Source: Albifimbria verrucaria | Lineage: Eukaryota > Ascomycota > Sordariomycetes > Hypocreales > Stachybotryaceae | DNA length: 64,000 bases | NCBI GenBank assembly: GCA_020081605.1 | Contig: JAHREC010000013.1 | Coordinates: 6,510,001-6,574,000, forward strand | Direction of reading: 5' to 3' | Shown here: in pieces, positions 40,101 to 50,649 of the stretch | How positions within the stretch are numbered: the first letter of the stretch is position 1 | How the letters are laid out: every line of letters starts with the position of its first letter | The notes under the pieces: model-generated | What the model saw: the letters and a program-made list of their open reading frames with translations, nothing else | Told to the model about the DNA's origin: nothing | The model's database searches: none | Made by a program: the position numbers and the translations under genes

Positions 40101-43100
40101 GTCAAGTACAACTCCGACGGCACATTGGAGTACATTGGCCGTAAGGATACTCAAGTGAAATTACGCGGTCAGCGACTGGAGCTTGGAGAAATTGAGCATA
40201 AGGTGAAGATCGCACAGCCATGCGTAGAGCATGCTATCATTGATGTTGTTCGAAGAGACGCACATGATATCCTAACCGCCTTCATATCATTCAGCCAAGG
40301 CTGTGATATAGTAGGCAATCAAGAAGTTAGCAGTTCTGATACCAATCTACTCTCATTGAACAGTGAGCTACGACATACTATATCTCAGCTTGTGGGTGGC
40401 CTTCGCGCTGTTCTGCCAGCTTATATGATTCCGACTCTCCTCTTACCGCTCCGAGAGATGCCGTTTAATTCCTCGATGAAAATTGACAGGCGTGGACTTA
40501 AACTGCTGGCAGCTGACCTCCCTGCAAGTGAAGTAGAAAGCTTCTCTCTAGCATCTAAAGATACGACTTTACCCACGACACCAGCGGAATTCAAGTTAAG
40601 GGAGCTTTGGGCTAAAATATTAGGCAAGAAGCCTGAAGATATCGGAAAGAATGACAGCTTCTTACAGATTGGTGGCGATTCCATAAGAGCCATCCAGCTC
40701 GTTTCACTGGCACGCAAAGATGGTCTAAGTCTGACTGTAGCGTCCATTTTCAAGGATTCTCGCTTATCCCACCTAGCAGCAACTGCCATATCAACAAATT
40801 CCGAGGTTATTTCCCAGGTAACACCGTCACCTTTCAGTCTGCTTGCAGTCGAACGCGTGGATAATCTACATAAGCAAGCTCGCGATCAATGTGGCCTCGC
40901 AAGCAATCAGATCATTGAAGATGCCTACCCCTGCACACCTTTGCAAGAAGGGCTAATGGCTCTATCCATTAAGCAACCAGGCTCGTATACGGCTGCATCC
41001 ATACACAAGCTCTCTAAGAATATCGATATCAAACGCTTCAAAGATGCCTGGAATGAAACTGTTCAGCGTTGCGTTATGCTACGTACCCGGATCATCTTCC
41101 TAGATGGACAGACAATCCAAGTAGTTGTTGCAGAGGATGCTTGCTGGGACACCACAGACGGCATCACTACACTGGATTCCGCAATCGAAGCTACTTTAGG
41201 CCTCGAAATGACATATGGATCACGACTTTGCCGCTATGGGCTGGCTACCAAGGGCGATGACACGTATTTCATCTGGACTATGCATCACTCTATCTTTGAT
41301 GGGTGGACTGCTGATTTGATCAGACAACAACTACATTGCTTATATTACCATCTTCATGCGCCTCTTCTTCAGCCATACTCCCGATTCATCAAGTACACTC
41401 TGGGGCTCGACCATACGGCCAGTGGGAAGTACTGGCTAGAACAACTCCATGATGTAAAGCGATTGTCTTTTCCGCCACAGCAACCGCAAGGTACCTTAAA
41501 TGAAGAGTCTACTCGTTCCGATCGCTCATCGACGAAATCAATCTCATTATTACGGCCAGTTGACTCTCTCATTACTAAAGCCACGGTGATAAGGGCAGCA
41601 TGGGCCATTGTACTGGGGAGATATTCCGACACAGATGATGTGTGCTTCGGTACCTCAATTTCAGGTCGCTATGCATCGGTTCCAGACTTGGAAACCATAG
41701 CTGGCCCGTTAGTAGCAACTTTCCCCGTGCGAATTCATCTACAGGGTCAGCAAAACGTCACAACTTTCCTTCATGACATACAAATGCAAGGGTCTAATAT
41801 GGTTGCTCACGAGCAATTTGGCCTACACAACATAGCGAAGCTAAGCAAAGATGCCCGTGAAGCTTGCGACTTCTCTAGTTTACTGATTATTCAACCTTCT
41901 GAGCTCATTACTCAATCGGATGGTACAAATACAGCCGATCCTCTCATGGTTCCTACTGCGGTTGATCACGCATCAGCTGAAAACTTGCTTCAAGGGTATT
42001 TCAACTATCCGCTGGTTGCTCATGCTCATGTAGGCGATAAGAATATGGAGCTTGAAGTTCTATACAACTCTGAGATCTTGACGGATATCCAAGTTGTGGC
42101 CTTTTCCAACCACTTCGATCACGTTGTACAGCAACTGTTGCAGAACGAGACAGCTTCATTAGGCGATATATCTCTAGCTGGACCTTGGGATTTAAGCCAA
42201 GTGCTTGCTTGGAATGCTAATGTCACCTCAGAGGGCTCAAATCATTGCATTCATGATCTTATTTCAAGCCAGACTGTTAATAATCCTACAAATGAAGCTA
42301 TCTCTGCATGGGATGGTAACCTCACATTCTTGGAGCTTGATCAACTATCAACTGAGTTAGCACATCACCTGAGAGATTGTGGCGTCTCTTTAGGAGTCAA
42401 AGTTCCGATCTGCTTTGAGAAGTCCAGGTGGGCGATTGTTGCCATGCTTGCAATTATGAAAGCGGGCGGCGCCTTCATCCCATTAGATCCTTTACACCCA
42501 ACTAGTCGAAGGGAGGCATTAGTGAGAGATCTTGAAGCTGATTTGATCGTGGTCTCAAACTCAACAGCGCCGCTGTGCACGAATATGACTTCTCGCATCA
42601 TTATTCTGTCAGAGGAGCTCATAGCACGACTTCGTATGGTCAAATCACCTACGCATCACCTTTTTATTCAGTACCTACTAGCATCGCTTACATCTTATTT
42701 ACCTCCGGGTCCACCGGAACTCCTAAGGGTATCATGGTAGATCACGGCGCTGTCTGCTCAAACCTTCTAGCCCACGCAAGGGTATTCGGGCTCTGCAACA
42801 CATCTCGCGTGTTGCAATTCTCTAACTATGCATTTGATGGGGCGATATCAGAAATATTTGCAACTCTTGTATTTGGAGGAACTGTTTGCATCCCGTCCGA
42901 TAACGAGAGGCTTCAGCATATCTCACGCTACATTAACTCTGCCCGTGTTAATACTGCGATTTTAACACCGTCCTTTACCAGAACATTCAGCCCAGAAGAA
43001 GTACCAACACTGGAAATGCTTGTGTTTGCTGGTGAAGCTCCTATAAAAAGCGATCTACAAACATGGCACGGTCACCTCCGACTATACAACGGCTATGGGC

Positions 43101-46100
43101 CTACAGAGACTTGTATCTTCTCTACCATGTACGAATATCCAACTCGAAATGTCTCTTCAACTACAATCGGGCAGGGATTCAACCAAATTTGTTGGATTGT
43201 GGATCAAGAAAACCATGATAGGCTTGCACCTATCGGCTGCACTGGTGAGCTTGTAGTCCAAGGTCGCGCCCTGGCCAGTGGATACTTCAAAGACGAGGAG
43301 AAGTCAAAGAAATCATTCCTTGACAATGTTGCATGGCTACCAGCTAGCGTGTATACCGCTTCTATTCCACGTAGGTTCTACAAGACTGGAGATCTCGTAA
43401 AGTATAGACCAGACGGAATGATCGAGTATATCGGTCGCAAAGATACACAAGTCAAACTACGAGGTCAGCGATTGGAGCTTGGAGAGATTGAGCATGCTAT
43501 TAAGATGACTTTGCCCAACATTGAACATGCTATTGTCGAGATCGTTGGCCATCATTCACAAGCCGCACTAGTTGCGTTCTTCACATTTTCTGGGTCTCAA
43601 TACAATGGCGATCATGATGCTGGTCCGCTGCCAATGACCGTGGATATGAAAGGAATTATACATCAGCTTTCACTCAACCTCCGGGCATCACTACCACCAT
43701 ACATGGTTCCCACTCATTTCCTACCACTACAGAAAATGCCGTATATCTCCTCGATGAAAATTGATCGAAGGAGTCTACGAGAAATTGCAAATGGTCTCTC
43801 TACGACCCGCATGTCAGAATATTCCCTGTGCAGAAAGATACAGTTGCACCAACGAGTGAAGAAGAACTCAGGTTGCGGGAGCTTTGGGCGGAAGTATTAG
43901 ACATCAGAGCTGAGGAAATTGGAAAATACGACAGTTTCTTGGAGATTGGTGGTGACTCAATTAGCGCCATTCAGCTAGTTTCACTGGCTCGCCATCACGG
44001 CATAGGACTAACTGTGGCCTCGATCTTTAAGGACTCTCGCCTCTCTCACATGGCAACGATTATGACTTCAGTTGATGACGATTGCTCTCCAGAGGCCACA
44101 GTACCTCCTTTCAGCCTCTTGCCAGCTGGTCAAAAGGAATCCTTGGTGAGACAAGGGCAAGACCAGTGTGGCCTGTCCAGTAGCTATATCATTGAGGATG
44201 CCTATCCATGCACTCCTTTGCAAGAGGGCCTCATGGCCTTGGCAGTTAAGCAGCCTGGCTCATACATCGCAAAGTATTTATACATGATCCCCGACCATAT
44301 CGATATCCCCGTTTTAGACAGGCCTGGAACCGAACAATCTCTGTTTGTGGCATTCTTCGGACTAGAATTGTCTTTATCGAGGGGGTTTCGGTTCAACTGC
44401 TAATTCATGACGATACTCATTGGGCCTCAGATATCGAGCTTCCCTTAACTCTATTACGAAGCTAGTGCACAATGTCAATATGGGATATGGTTCACCACTT
44501 TGCCACTACGGTCTTGCAACATCTAAGAACAATGACCAAGTCTATTTTGCATTATCAATACATCACTCGATATCCGATGGCTGGACAATGGGCCTTATTT
44601 GGCAGCAGCTATACTCTTTTTACAACGAGACCGAGGCGTTTATACTTCCACCATACTCCCGGTTCATCAAGTATATCGCCGATTCTGATCACACAATAAG
44701 TCAACAATACTGGAAAAAGCAGCTTGATCAAGCCAAGCAGGCTGTTTTCCCTAGTTTGCAGCGGTATGATACACCAAGTGAAGCTACTGGCCGTACTAGC
44801 CGATCTTCGAAAGTGACCATTTCACTGCCAACGTCGGATATGTCTTCTATTACTAAGGCTACTATGCTGCGATCAACTTGGGCTATTATACTTGCCCGAT
44901 ATTGCGAGTCGGACGATATTTGCTTTGGAACCTCAGTCTCTGGGCGACATGCACCCGTCGCTGGCTTAGATAAAATAGCTGGTCCACTGGTTACCACAAT
45001 CCCTGTCCGAATGCGCCTTGATCGCCAAGTTTCGATAGCTAAATTCCTACGCGACGTACAATTGCAGGCATCGAATATGATCCCTCATGAGCAGTTCGGC
45101 CTTCAGAACATCATGAAGCTAAGTTCTGAAGCTCATGATGCATGCAATTTCTCCAGCCTGTTGGTCATTCAACCGTCTCAACTTCTCGCTGCTGCAGATG
45201 GACTAGATTCCATCATAGTCCCCTCAACTCTGACAAGTACCAGGGGTCAATGGATGACCTCCTTGAAGCCTACTTCAACTACCCATTAGTTGTTCAAGCT
45301 GAGACGTACGAGAACCACGTGGAACTTGATATCACATATGACACGCGAGTCTTGACCGATATCCAAATAAACACATTGTCTAAACACTTTGAACATGTTC
45401 TTCAGCAACTGTCTGCGCATAGCGAAGCACCACTGAGCCAAGTATCCCTAGTTGGCCCATGGGACATTGAACAGGCTATCGCACGAAACACCATGGATAT
45501 TGATGATACTGGTGCATGTGTTCACGATCTGATCCAGGAGCAATCACGTCTCCATCCGAGTGCACTTGCTTTACAAGCATGGGATGGAACACTGACTTAT
45601 TCTGAACTCGATGCTTCAGCAACTCGCCTTGCCTTCTATTTGAAGGCTAAGGGTCTCGAGGTAGAAGACCTCGTACATGTATGCTTTGAGAAGTCTATTT
45701 GGTTCTTCATTGCTATTTTAGCTATCAATAAGGCAGGAGGTGCATGGGTGCCACTTGATCCCTCTCACCCAACGCAGCGACAACAAGAAGTTGTAAGCCA
45801 GACAAAAGCCAAGCTTGCTCTTACATCTGAGGCCAATGCAAAGTTATGCCGTGACATTGGCTTGACAGTTATTGAAGTTACAGCTGCTCTTGATAAGAAA
45901 TTAGTGGAAGAATCAGGTCTTGTTCAAGGCTCTTTGCCTGTTTCTAATGTTTCACCGAAGAATGCCGCATATGTTCTTTTCACATCCGGCAGCACAGGCG
46001 CACCCAAAGGCCTAATCATGGAGCATAGGTCATTATGCATTAGCCAAAAGGATATCTCCAAGCGGCTGGGGCTCGATTCGAGTGTTCGTATGCTTCAATT

Positions 46101-47396
46101 TGCGTCATATGTATTCGATCTTTCTATTGGAGAGATATTTGCTACACTAATTTCTGGAGGGTGTCTCTGTATTCCTTCTGATGAAATTCGCCTCAATACC
46201 CTCGCCAGCTTTATTCAAGAGATGGATATCAACTGGGCATTTTTAACGCCATCCTTTGTCAAAACTCTGGCTCCAGACCAGCTACCTAGTCTTAGGGCAC
46301 TGGTTTTAGCTGGAGAAGCAGTCAGTGAAGACATTGTCTATGCATGGTTAGGCAAAGTTCGTTTATTCAATGGTTGGGGCCCTGCCGAGACCTGTGTCTT
46401 CAGCGCTCTTCATGAGTGGAAGTCACTCAATGAATCGTCCCTCACAATAGGAAAACCCGTGGGAGGCTTCTGTTGGATCGTGGACTCAGAAAATCCACAA
46501 CGCTTAGCACCGATCGGGTGTGTGGGGAAGTTATCATTCAGGGTCCAACGCTATTACGTCAATACCTCTCCGATAGTAGAAAGACGAACCGCTCTGTAAT
46601 GGAACAACTGCCAGACTGGGTTCCCAGGGTTTACGGGAGCGAGCAGGATGGGGCCGTCTATACAAGTCAGGTGATCTAGCCTTCTACAACTCTGACGGAA
46701 CAATCGAATTTGTTGGAAGAAAAGATACGCAGATTAAGATTCGAGGTCTTCGAGTTGAACTCGGCGAGATTGAGCACCATATCCAAGTATGTCTAGAAGG
46801 GTACAGCAAGTGGCTGTAGACGTTCTCAAGGCCGACACCGGCGTGAATTTGGTGGCCTACCTCTGCTTTAGTAGAGATATCAAGTCGATCAGACAATCGG
46901 GCAGTGGGTCCACAGATGTTTTCCTCCCGATGACTAGGGAGCTGCGAGATAGGGTTTTAGTCCTAGTCGGCCAACTAGGTGTCAAGCTCCCCGATATATG
47001 ATTCCAACAACGTTTATCCCTTGTGGATATATGCCAACTATCACATCTACGAAGCTGGATAGAAACAGGCTTAAATCTCTGACGGCAGAGTTGAGCAAAG
47101 ACAATCTAATGGCTTATTCGTTAGTAGGCATGGACAAGCGACCACCTAAGACAGCCATGGAGACAGAGATGCAGCGCTTATGGGCTTCAGTCCTGAACCT
47201 CCCCGTTGATTCTATTGGACGAGATGACAATTTCCTTCACCTCGGTGGTGACTCAATTACCGCTGTTGAGATGGTATTGTTGGCACGGAAGCGTGGCATC
47301 GATATCTGGGTTTCTTCAATCTTTGAAGATGCTCGTCTTTCAGAAGTCGCAGCTGCAGCAAACCTCCAAGACGATGATTCAGAAGATGAAGAGTGA
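17788..47396 (+). CDS. Giant nonribosomal peptide synthetase, nine A-T modules, no release domain
   Basis: Assembles a peptide on carrier-bound phosphopantetheine. Start is ATG 17788 and stop is TGA 47394-47396, followed at once by TAA. Architecture: A-remnant, T with Ser lost, half C; A1-T1; then eight C-A-T modules. Every A has a [18 protein letters not shown] core 3 or close variant (A4 IPKG, A7 YVMF, A8 YILF, A9 APKG), every T from T1 to T9 has GGDS, and every C from C1 to C8 has HHxxxDG (DA in C6). No methyltransferase, epimerase, thioesterase, reductase or terminal C is present. The frame changes 25 times, near 17979, 19165, 20650, 23763, 25863, 27178, 28605, 29258, 30207, 32252, 32557, 32575, 34505, 36515, 38080, 38746, 42632, 43832, 44307, 44452, 45222, 46532, 46650, 46803 and 46990. 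Each break is explained by one missing base, and the total (about 9,877 aa) is then a multiple of three. No introns are evident. Confidence 0.9.
19175..21110 (+). other. NRPS module 1: A1-T1
   Basis: Probable initiating module. Ten-residue pocket code read by alignment to GrsA: D-A-Y-A-V-G-V-V-I-K, suggesting a hydrophobic residue. The core LTP is LTL here. The carrier GGDS is at about 20965-20976. T1 is followed by an acidic linker (DDDDDEED). Frame changes near 19165 and 20650. Confidence 0.7.
21111..24360 (+). other. NRPS module 2: C1-A2-T2
   Basis: C1 has HHAIIDG at about 21566-21587. The A2 code reads D-F-G-C-V-G-A-C-I-K, with AAC in place of the usual TCV near the pocket; the substrate cannot be named. 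T2 has [14 protein letters not shown] frame change near 23763 falls in the RGLRVELG core. Confidence 0.7.
24361..27660 (+). other. NRPS module 3: C2-A3-T3
   Basis: C2 has HHSIFDG. The A3 code reads D-A-F-F-L-G-S-V-I-K, pointing to a hydrophobic side chain. Its core 5 region is GPVETCV and the loop before it is SGGEMSG, unlike the GGEAVG of its neighbours. T3 has [13 protein letters not shown]. Frame changes near 25863 and 27178. Confidence 0.7.
27661..30920 (+). other. NRPS module 4: C3-A4-T4
   Basis: C3 has [16 protein letters not shown]. The A4 code reads D-L-G-F-L-A-G-V-F-K, identical to A5. From memory, DLG(Y/F)LAG-type codes occur in Aib, isovaline or alanine modules of peptaibol synthetases. 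Frame changes near 28605, 29258 and 30207. Confidence 0.7.
30921..34225 (+). other. NRPS module 5: C4-A5-T5
   Basis: C4 has [17 protein letters not shown], like C1. The A5 code D-L-G-F-L-A-G-V-F-K is the same as A4, so modules 4 and 5 should add the same small residue in tandem. Frame changes near 32252, 32557 and 32575. Confidence 0.7.
34226..37530 (+). other. NRPS module 6: C5-A6-T6
   Basis: C5 has [13 protein letters not shown]. The A6 code reads D-A-L-L-I-G-S-V-S-K, probably a hydrophobic residue. A6 resembles A3 in the FDAFV segment. T6 has [13 protein letters not shown]. Frame changes near 34505 and 36515. Confidence 0.7.
37531..40820 (+). other. NRPS module 7: C6-A7-T7 (divergent A lineage)
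   Basis: C6 is the most divergent condensation domain: HHSVYDAF replaces HHSIFDGW, and the T6-C6 linker reads [10 protein letters not shown]. The A7 code reads D-S-S-I-I-S-A-I-D-K. A7 has [12 protein letters not shown] and NSSMKIDRR where A1-A6 have [12 protein letters not shown] and TSTKLDRN, so it comes from a different A-domain lineage. Frame changes near 38080 and 38746. Confidence 0.7.
40821..44100 (+). other. NRPS module 8: C7-A8-T8 (divergent A lineage)
   Basis: C7 has [17 protein letters not shown], like C5. The A8 code reads D-G-S-I-V-A-G-I-F-K. A8 shares [20 protein letters not shown] and [13 protein letters not shown] blocks with A7. T8 has [13 protein letters not shown]. Frame changes near 42632 and 43832. 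Confidence 0.7.
44101..47396 (+). other. NRPS module 9: C8-A9-T9, C-terminal end
   Basis: C8 has [17 protein letters not shown], like C3. The A9 code D-L-G-F-V-A-G-V-F-K differs from A4/A5 at one site, so the last residue is probably of the same type. T9 reads [14 protein letters not shown] and ends in an acidic DDDSEDEE tail at the stop. Six to seven frame changes fall in this module. Confidence 0.7.
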
Positions 47397-48698
47397 TAAG
47401 CTTGGGTATAATTGTTCCGTATTTCAATTCTTCAGCTCTTTTTCTCAAAATCTCAGTTAGATTAGGTTAGATAGTTCCTTAAATGAAGTTTCTTAAATCC
47501 AATTTGATACTCAGCCGATTTGTTGGATAAGCCAAATCTCAAGCCCTGCCAGATTTTACCGTTACGATTAAGAAAGTTTTGCATCGCCCGGATCAGATTG
47601 AATCCGCTTGTAGGCGTGCCTAAACTCTGTATAGCTTGTTAAGCACGCTTGTTGGCACAGCGTCTTAAGTCAGCTTCACAGGGTAACCTCTTTCCTAGAC
47701 AATATAAGATTCATACATATTGTTTTCAATCTTTGTCGCGTGTCGAGCCCGGGGCTGAGTTGCGACCCAGTAACATGTTGTAATCTACCAGAACTAGTAC
47801 TCGCCCGCTTAACCTCAACTTACGGTATCACCCACTCAGAGCCTGACTCTATCAATAATTCATTAGCTACCTAGTGGCAGAAGAAGATGGGTTTGCACAC
47901 GGAGTGACAGCGAAGTCAACAGTGAATGCCCTCTAGTGCAATACAAGAATCTAGGTAGGTAAGGAGAACTCGACAACCAGATGACTAGATAATCTTGAAC
48001 CTCCCTAATGCTCAAGCAAGGGCCTTCCATCCGTAGATGACTTCCTAGGCCTTTTCTGCTACTAAAAACGGCATGCAGCGTGATAGAAGGTTCGTTGGTT
48101 ACAAGAACCTACCTGCAAGATTCACTGCAAGGTTCGTTATCGGGAGATATCCTGTGTGGTGTTGTGACTTGTGTGCATCAGTGTCTAGGTCGTCTGAGTT
48201 GCGGTAGCCTGCCTTGCATTTTAGGCTATATCCACGTTGCTCAGACCTCACTACATTAGGTCAGGTGGTAGCGCAACATACGAAGGGAAGACACCTAGAG
48301 TTTTCGAAAACAAAACCCTGGCATAAATCTATGAACAATGAAGACATTCTACTAGTGCCTTACCCGCATTGCCAGCCCATCATTGACGATCGCAAATATA
48401 TCAGCCTTGCCGTTTCATGAATCGTGGGTTTTACACAAGTTTGGCTTCCTGTCTGGAATCAGGGAAGATATTTTCTGTGATTATTATCATTCCTGATAAT
48501 TCATACCGTTACATGACTAAGAATGTTAAGATGATGTCACTCTTCCCATAGTTTTGTGGAGATAATATTGCTTGTCTATATCGGCTACCATGCGTGCTAT
48601 AATGGCTCAATCCCACGCCTCCATATAAGGCTTGATGCACGCCCGATGAGGTCACCCAGTACAGCCGTCCGGATAATTTGAAGTTGGAAGGTTGTTTA
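47397..48698. other. Convergent gap after the NRPS
   Basis: The 1.3-kb region has no recognisable gene. No thioesterase, hydrolase or extra condensation domain is encoded here. The first 65 bp, in another frame, read FQFFSSFSQNL, faintly like the T-C linker of the NRPS. Confidence 0.5.
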
Positions 48699-49463
48699 CT
48701 ATTCAGACTTGGCTGTAGCATCAACAGCATCCGCCATGGCAGCCATGTTTTTGAATCTCCAGGTGTAGGATACAAGATCTTTGTATTCCTCAGGACCACC
48801 GCCCATAACACTCTCAATCTTCTCGCCGCGTTCAATCCAAGCGCTAACTAAGCCAATTTGGTGGGCTGGTACGTGGTCGTGGCGTAGGCTCTGGGCAGTG
48901 TGAATGATATCCTCCTTCTTCACGCCGAGATCCTGATCAATGTGGGAAATGAGGTAACGAAAGTTGTTAAGGTCGGGCTTATATGAGCCGATCTCTTGCG
49001 CCGTATAAATGGCATCAAATTTAATGCCCGTTAACTGATCCGATAAGGTCCGTCCGAAAGATTCTCGATCAACATTGGATAATATGACCAGTTTGAAATG
49101 CTTTTGCAGACGCTGGAGCGCCTCGATGGTATCTGGGAACACGGGCCAATCACCGACGCTATTACCAAAAGCAGTTTTTCCTTCTTCCGAGACCTGGATG
49201 CCGAGCTTGTCGGCGAACTTGGCATAGGTTTTGGCTAGGATGGACTTATAAAGGTCCTTGGGATGCGCCGTCTCTACCTCACCCTCATGGTCAATGAAGG
49301 CCCTAAGGGCAGCCAAGCGGTTGTTGTGCAGGGGTTGAGATTCAGGTAACTGTTTCACCAATGGTTCTAACCCCTTGTAGATGCCGCTCTCCCAGTCGAC
49401 CAATGTGCCAAAACAGTCAAAGGTCAGGGCCTTGAAGGAGGTGATTTTACGGTTCGTTAACAT
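48699..49463 (-). CDS. HAD-superfamily hydrolase, 2-haloacid dehalogenase-like
   Basis: A single intact frame of 254 aa starts at ATG 49463. The nucleophile motif FDCFGTLVDWE puts Asp16 in place; later motifs are LSNVDRESF (motif II region), SYKPDLNNF (motif III lysine) and AQSLRHDHVPA near the C-terminus. This matches fungal proteins annotated as haloacid dehalogenase type II. The natural substrate of these fungal relatives is mostly unknown, and it may be a small phosphate ester or haloacid. It is convergent with the NRPS; no evidence ties it to the pathway. Unlike its neighbours it carries no frame change. No signal peptide is seen, so it is probably cytosolic. Confidence 0.85.
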   Translation of the reverse strand: MLTNRKITSFKALTFDCFGTLVDWESGIYKGLEPLVKQLPESQPLHNNRLAALRAFIDHEGEVETAHPKDLYKSILAKTYAKFADKLGIQVSEEGKTAFGNSVGDWPVFPDTIEALQRLQKHFKLVILSNVDRESFGRTLSDQLTGIKFDAIYTAQEIGSYKPDLNNFRYLISHIDQDLGVKKEDIIHTAQSLRHDHVPAHQIGLVSAWIERGEKIESVMGGGPEEYKDLVSYTWRFKNMAAMADAVDATAKSE

Positions 49464-50006
49464 GGTATACCTCCGGACTTTGAGTACTGGGTTATTGATT
49501 GAAGATCAGGTACACGTTACTCAACTGATGAGGAGACGGAGTTGGTCAGGTATTTGAATATGATGAATTTGCCTGCCGCGGTCGCAAGATATACTTAGCC
49601 AATCAAGATCCAACTCATTGTGGAAGACGGTTGTTGATCTGCGTATCCTTATTACCGCGTCTTCCCAATGAATTACTGGGATATGGTGAGCTAAGCTACT
49701 GTACGGTATTTACTAGGTTCAATGACAGCACTAGCGGAGCCGATCAGCCTGACTGCCCCTGTCTAAGATTGTCTGCGAGTCCTGACCTGCTAGGCACGTA
49801 CGGCCAGCGATTAAAAGTCCGGCTTACCTAGCCTCATTAAAATGCTTTGTACAAGGATTTCTTGCGGTGTAAGAAATCATAGTTGTATTTTTAAACTAAT
49901 AAAAAGGCCCCAAAGCCTGGCCGATGTAGAGTCTTTTCCTGCCGCGGATAGCAAAGACACATGACACCAAACTAACAACCTGGAAACAAGCAAACATCAG
50001 ACTACC
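49464..50006. promoter_or_regulatory. Divergent promoter region, HAD hydrolase / ferredoxin
   Basis: These 543 bp separate two divergent genes. No conserved element or further gene is recognised. Confidence 0.4.
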
Positions 50007-50649
50007 ATGCATGGTCGGTGCATTCAGGTGTTTGATGGTTCGAGTAAAGCTGCAATACTAAGATGGCAATATAATATCGCTTCCGTCCGAAAATTCAGCA
50101 CGATCCTTATCAAACCGCCATCTATTGCTCTAACCCCTGGATTTGCTCGTTACCGCATTGGCACCAAAGCAGGTTTATCTTCACCATGCCATGGTCGGAA
50201 GAACTTTACTCAAACAGCGTTGAGAGCGCACTTGACCGATCCAGAACTTGGCGAGGGTATGTTGAGGACATTCTCGTACACGAACGAACCTGTCCGCCGC
50301 TAACAATGTCTGCAGGCTTTCCGTCACGTTCATTGATAGGGAGGGTGAGAAACACAGGGTATCTGTAACGGAAGGAGAGAATCTGTTGGAAATTGCACAA
50401 GCTAGAGACCTCGAGGTGGAGGGAGCATGTGGAGGGTCCTGCGCGTGCTCAACATGTCACATGATTGTGATGAACAACGAATTCTACGGCAAGCTGCCTG
50501 ATCCCATGGAGGATGAGAATGACATGTTAGATCAGGCCGAGGGACTAACAGAAACGAGTAGGCTGGGCTGCCAAGTGATAATGACGCAAAACTTGAATGG
50601 CTTAGTGGTTAAGTTGCCTGCCGTTATTGCAAACATGCAAGTCGGCTAG
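50007..50649 (+). CDS. Mitochondrial adrenodoxin-type [2Fe-2S] ferredoxin
   Basis: Electron carrier of the adrenodoxin/Yah1 class, used in Fe-S cluster and haem A synthesis or by mitochondrial P450s. The C-terminal exon contains the cluster ligands Cys-x5-Cys-x2-Cys in GACGGSCACSTCH and the fourth Cys in LGCQVIM, plus the DENDMLDQAEGLTETSRLGC block typical of the class. Upstream, a basic N-terminal stretch looks like a mitochondrial presequence. I place an intron at 50257-50315 (GTATGT donor, GCTAAC branch, TGCAG acceptor). The two exons join in frame only if one base is missing near the GAGGG donor. The N-terminal exon is less certain than the domain. Expected product is about 194 aa. It may be a duplicate of the housekeeping gene; no P450 is nearby to use it. 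Confidence 0.75.

Noticed and set aside
38727..42740. N-methyltransferase insertions in A domains, as in cyclosporin or enniatin synthetases
   Set aside because: The spacing between A8-type cores and the carrier is normal in all modules and no SAM motif is present.
17788..47396. Cluster of 25 separate small NRPS genes or many introns
   Set aside because: Fragments overlap in different frames inside single domains and joins lack GT-AG pairs at the right spacing; single missing bases explain them.
17788..47396. Siderophore (ferrichrome-type) synthetase
   Set aside because: Nine A domains and no terminal T-C repeat array; no ornithine monooxygenase or acyltransferase nearby.
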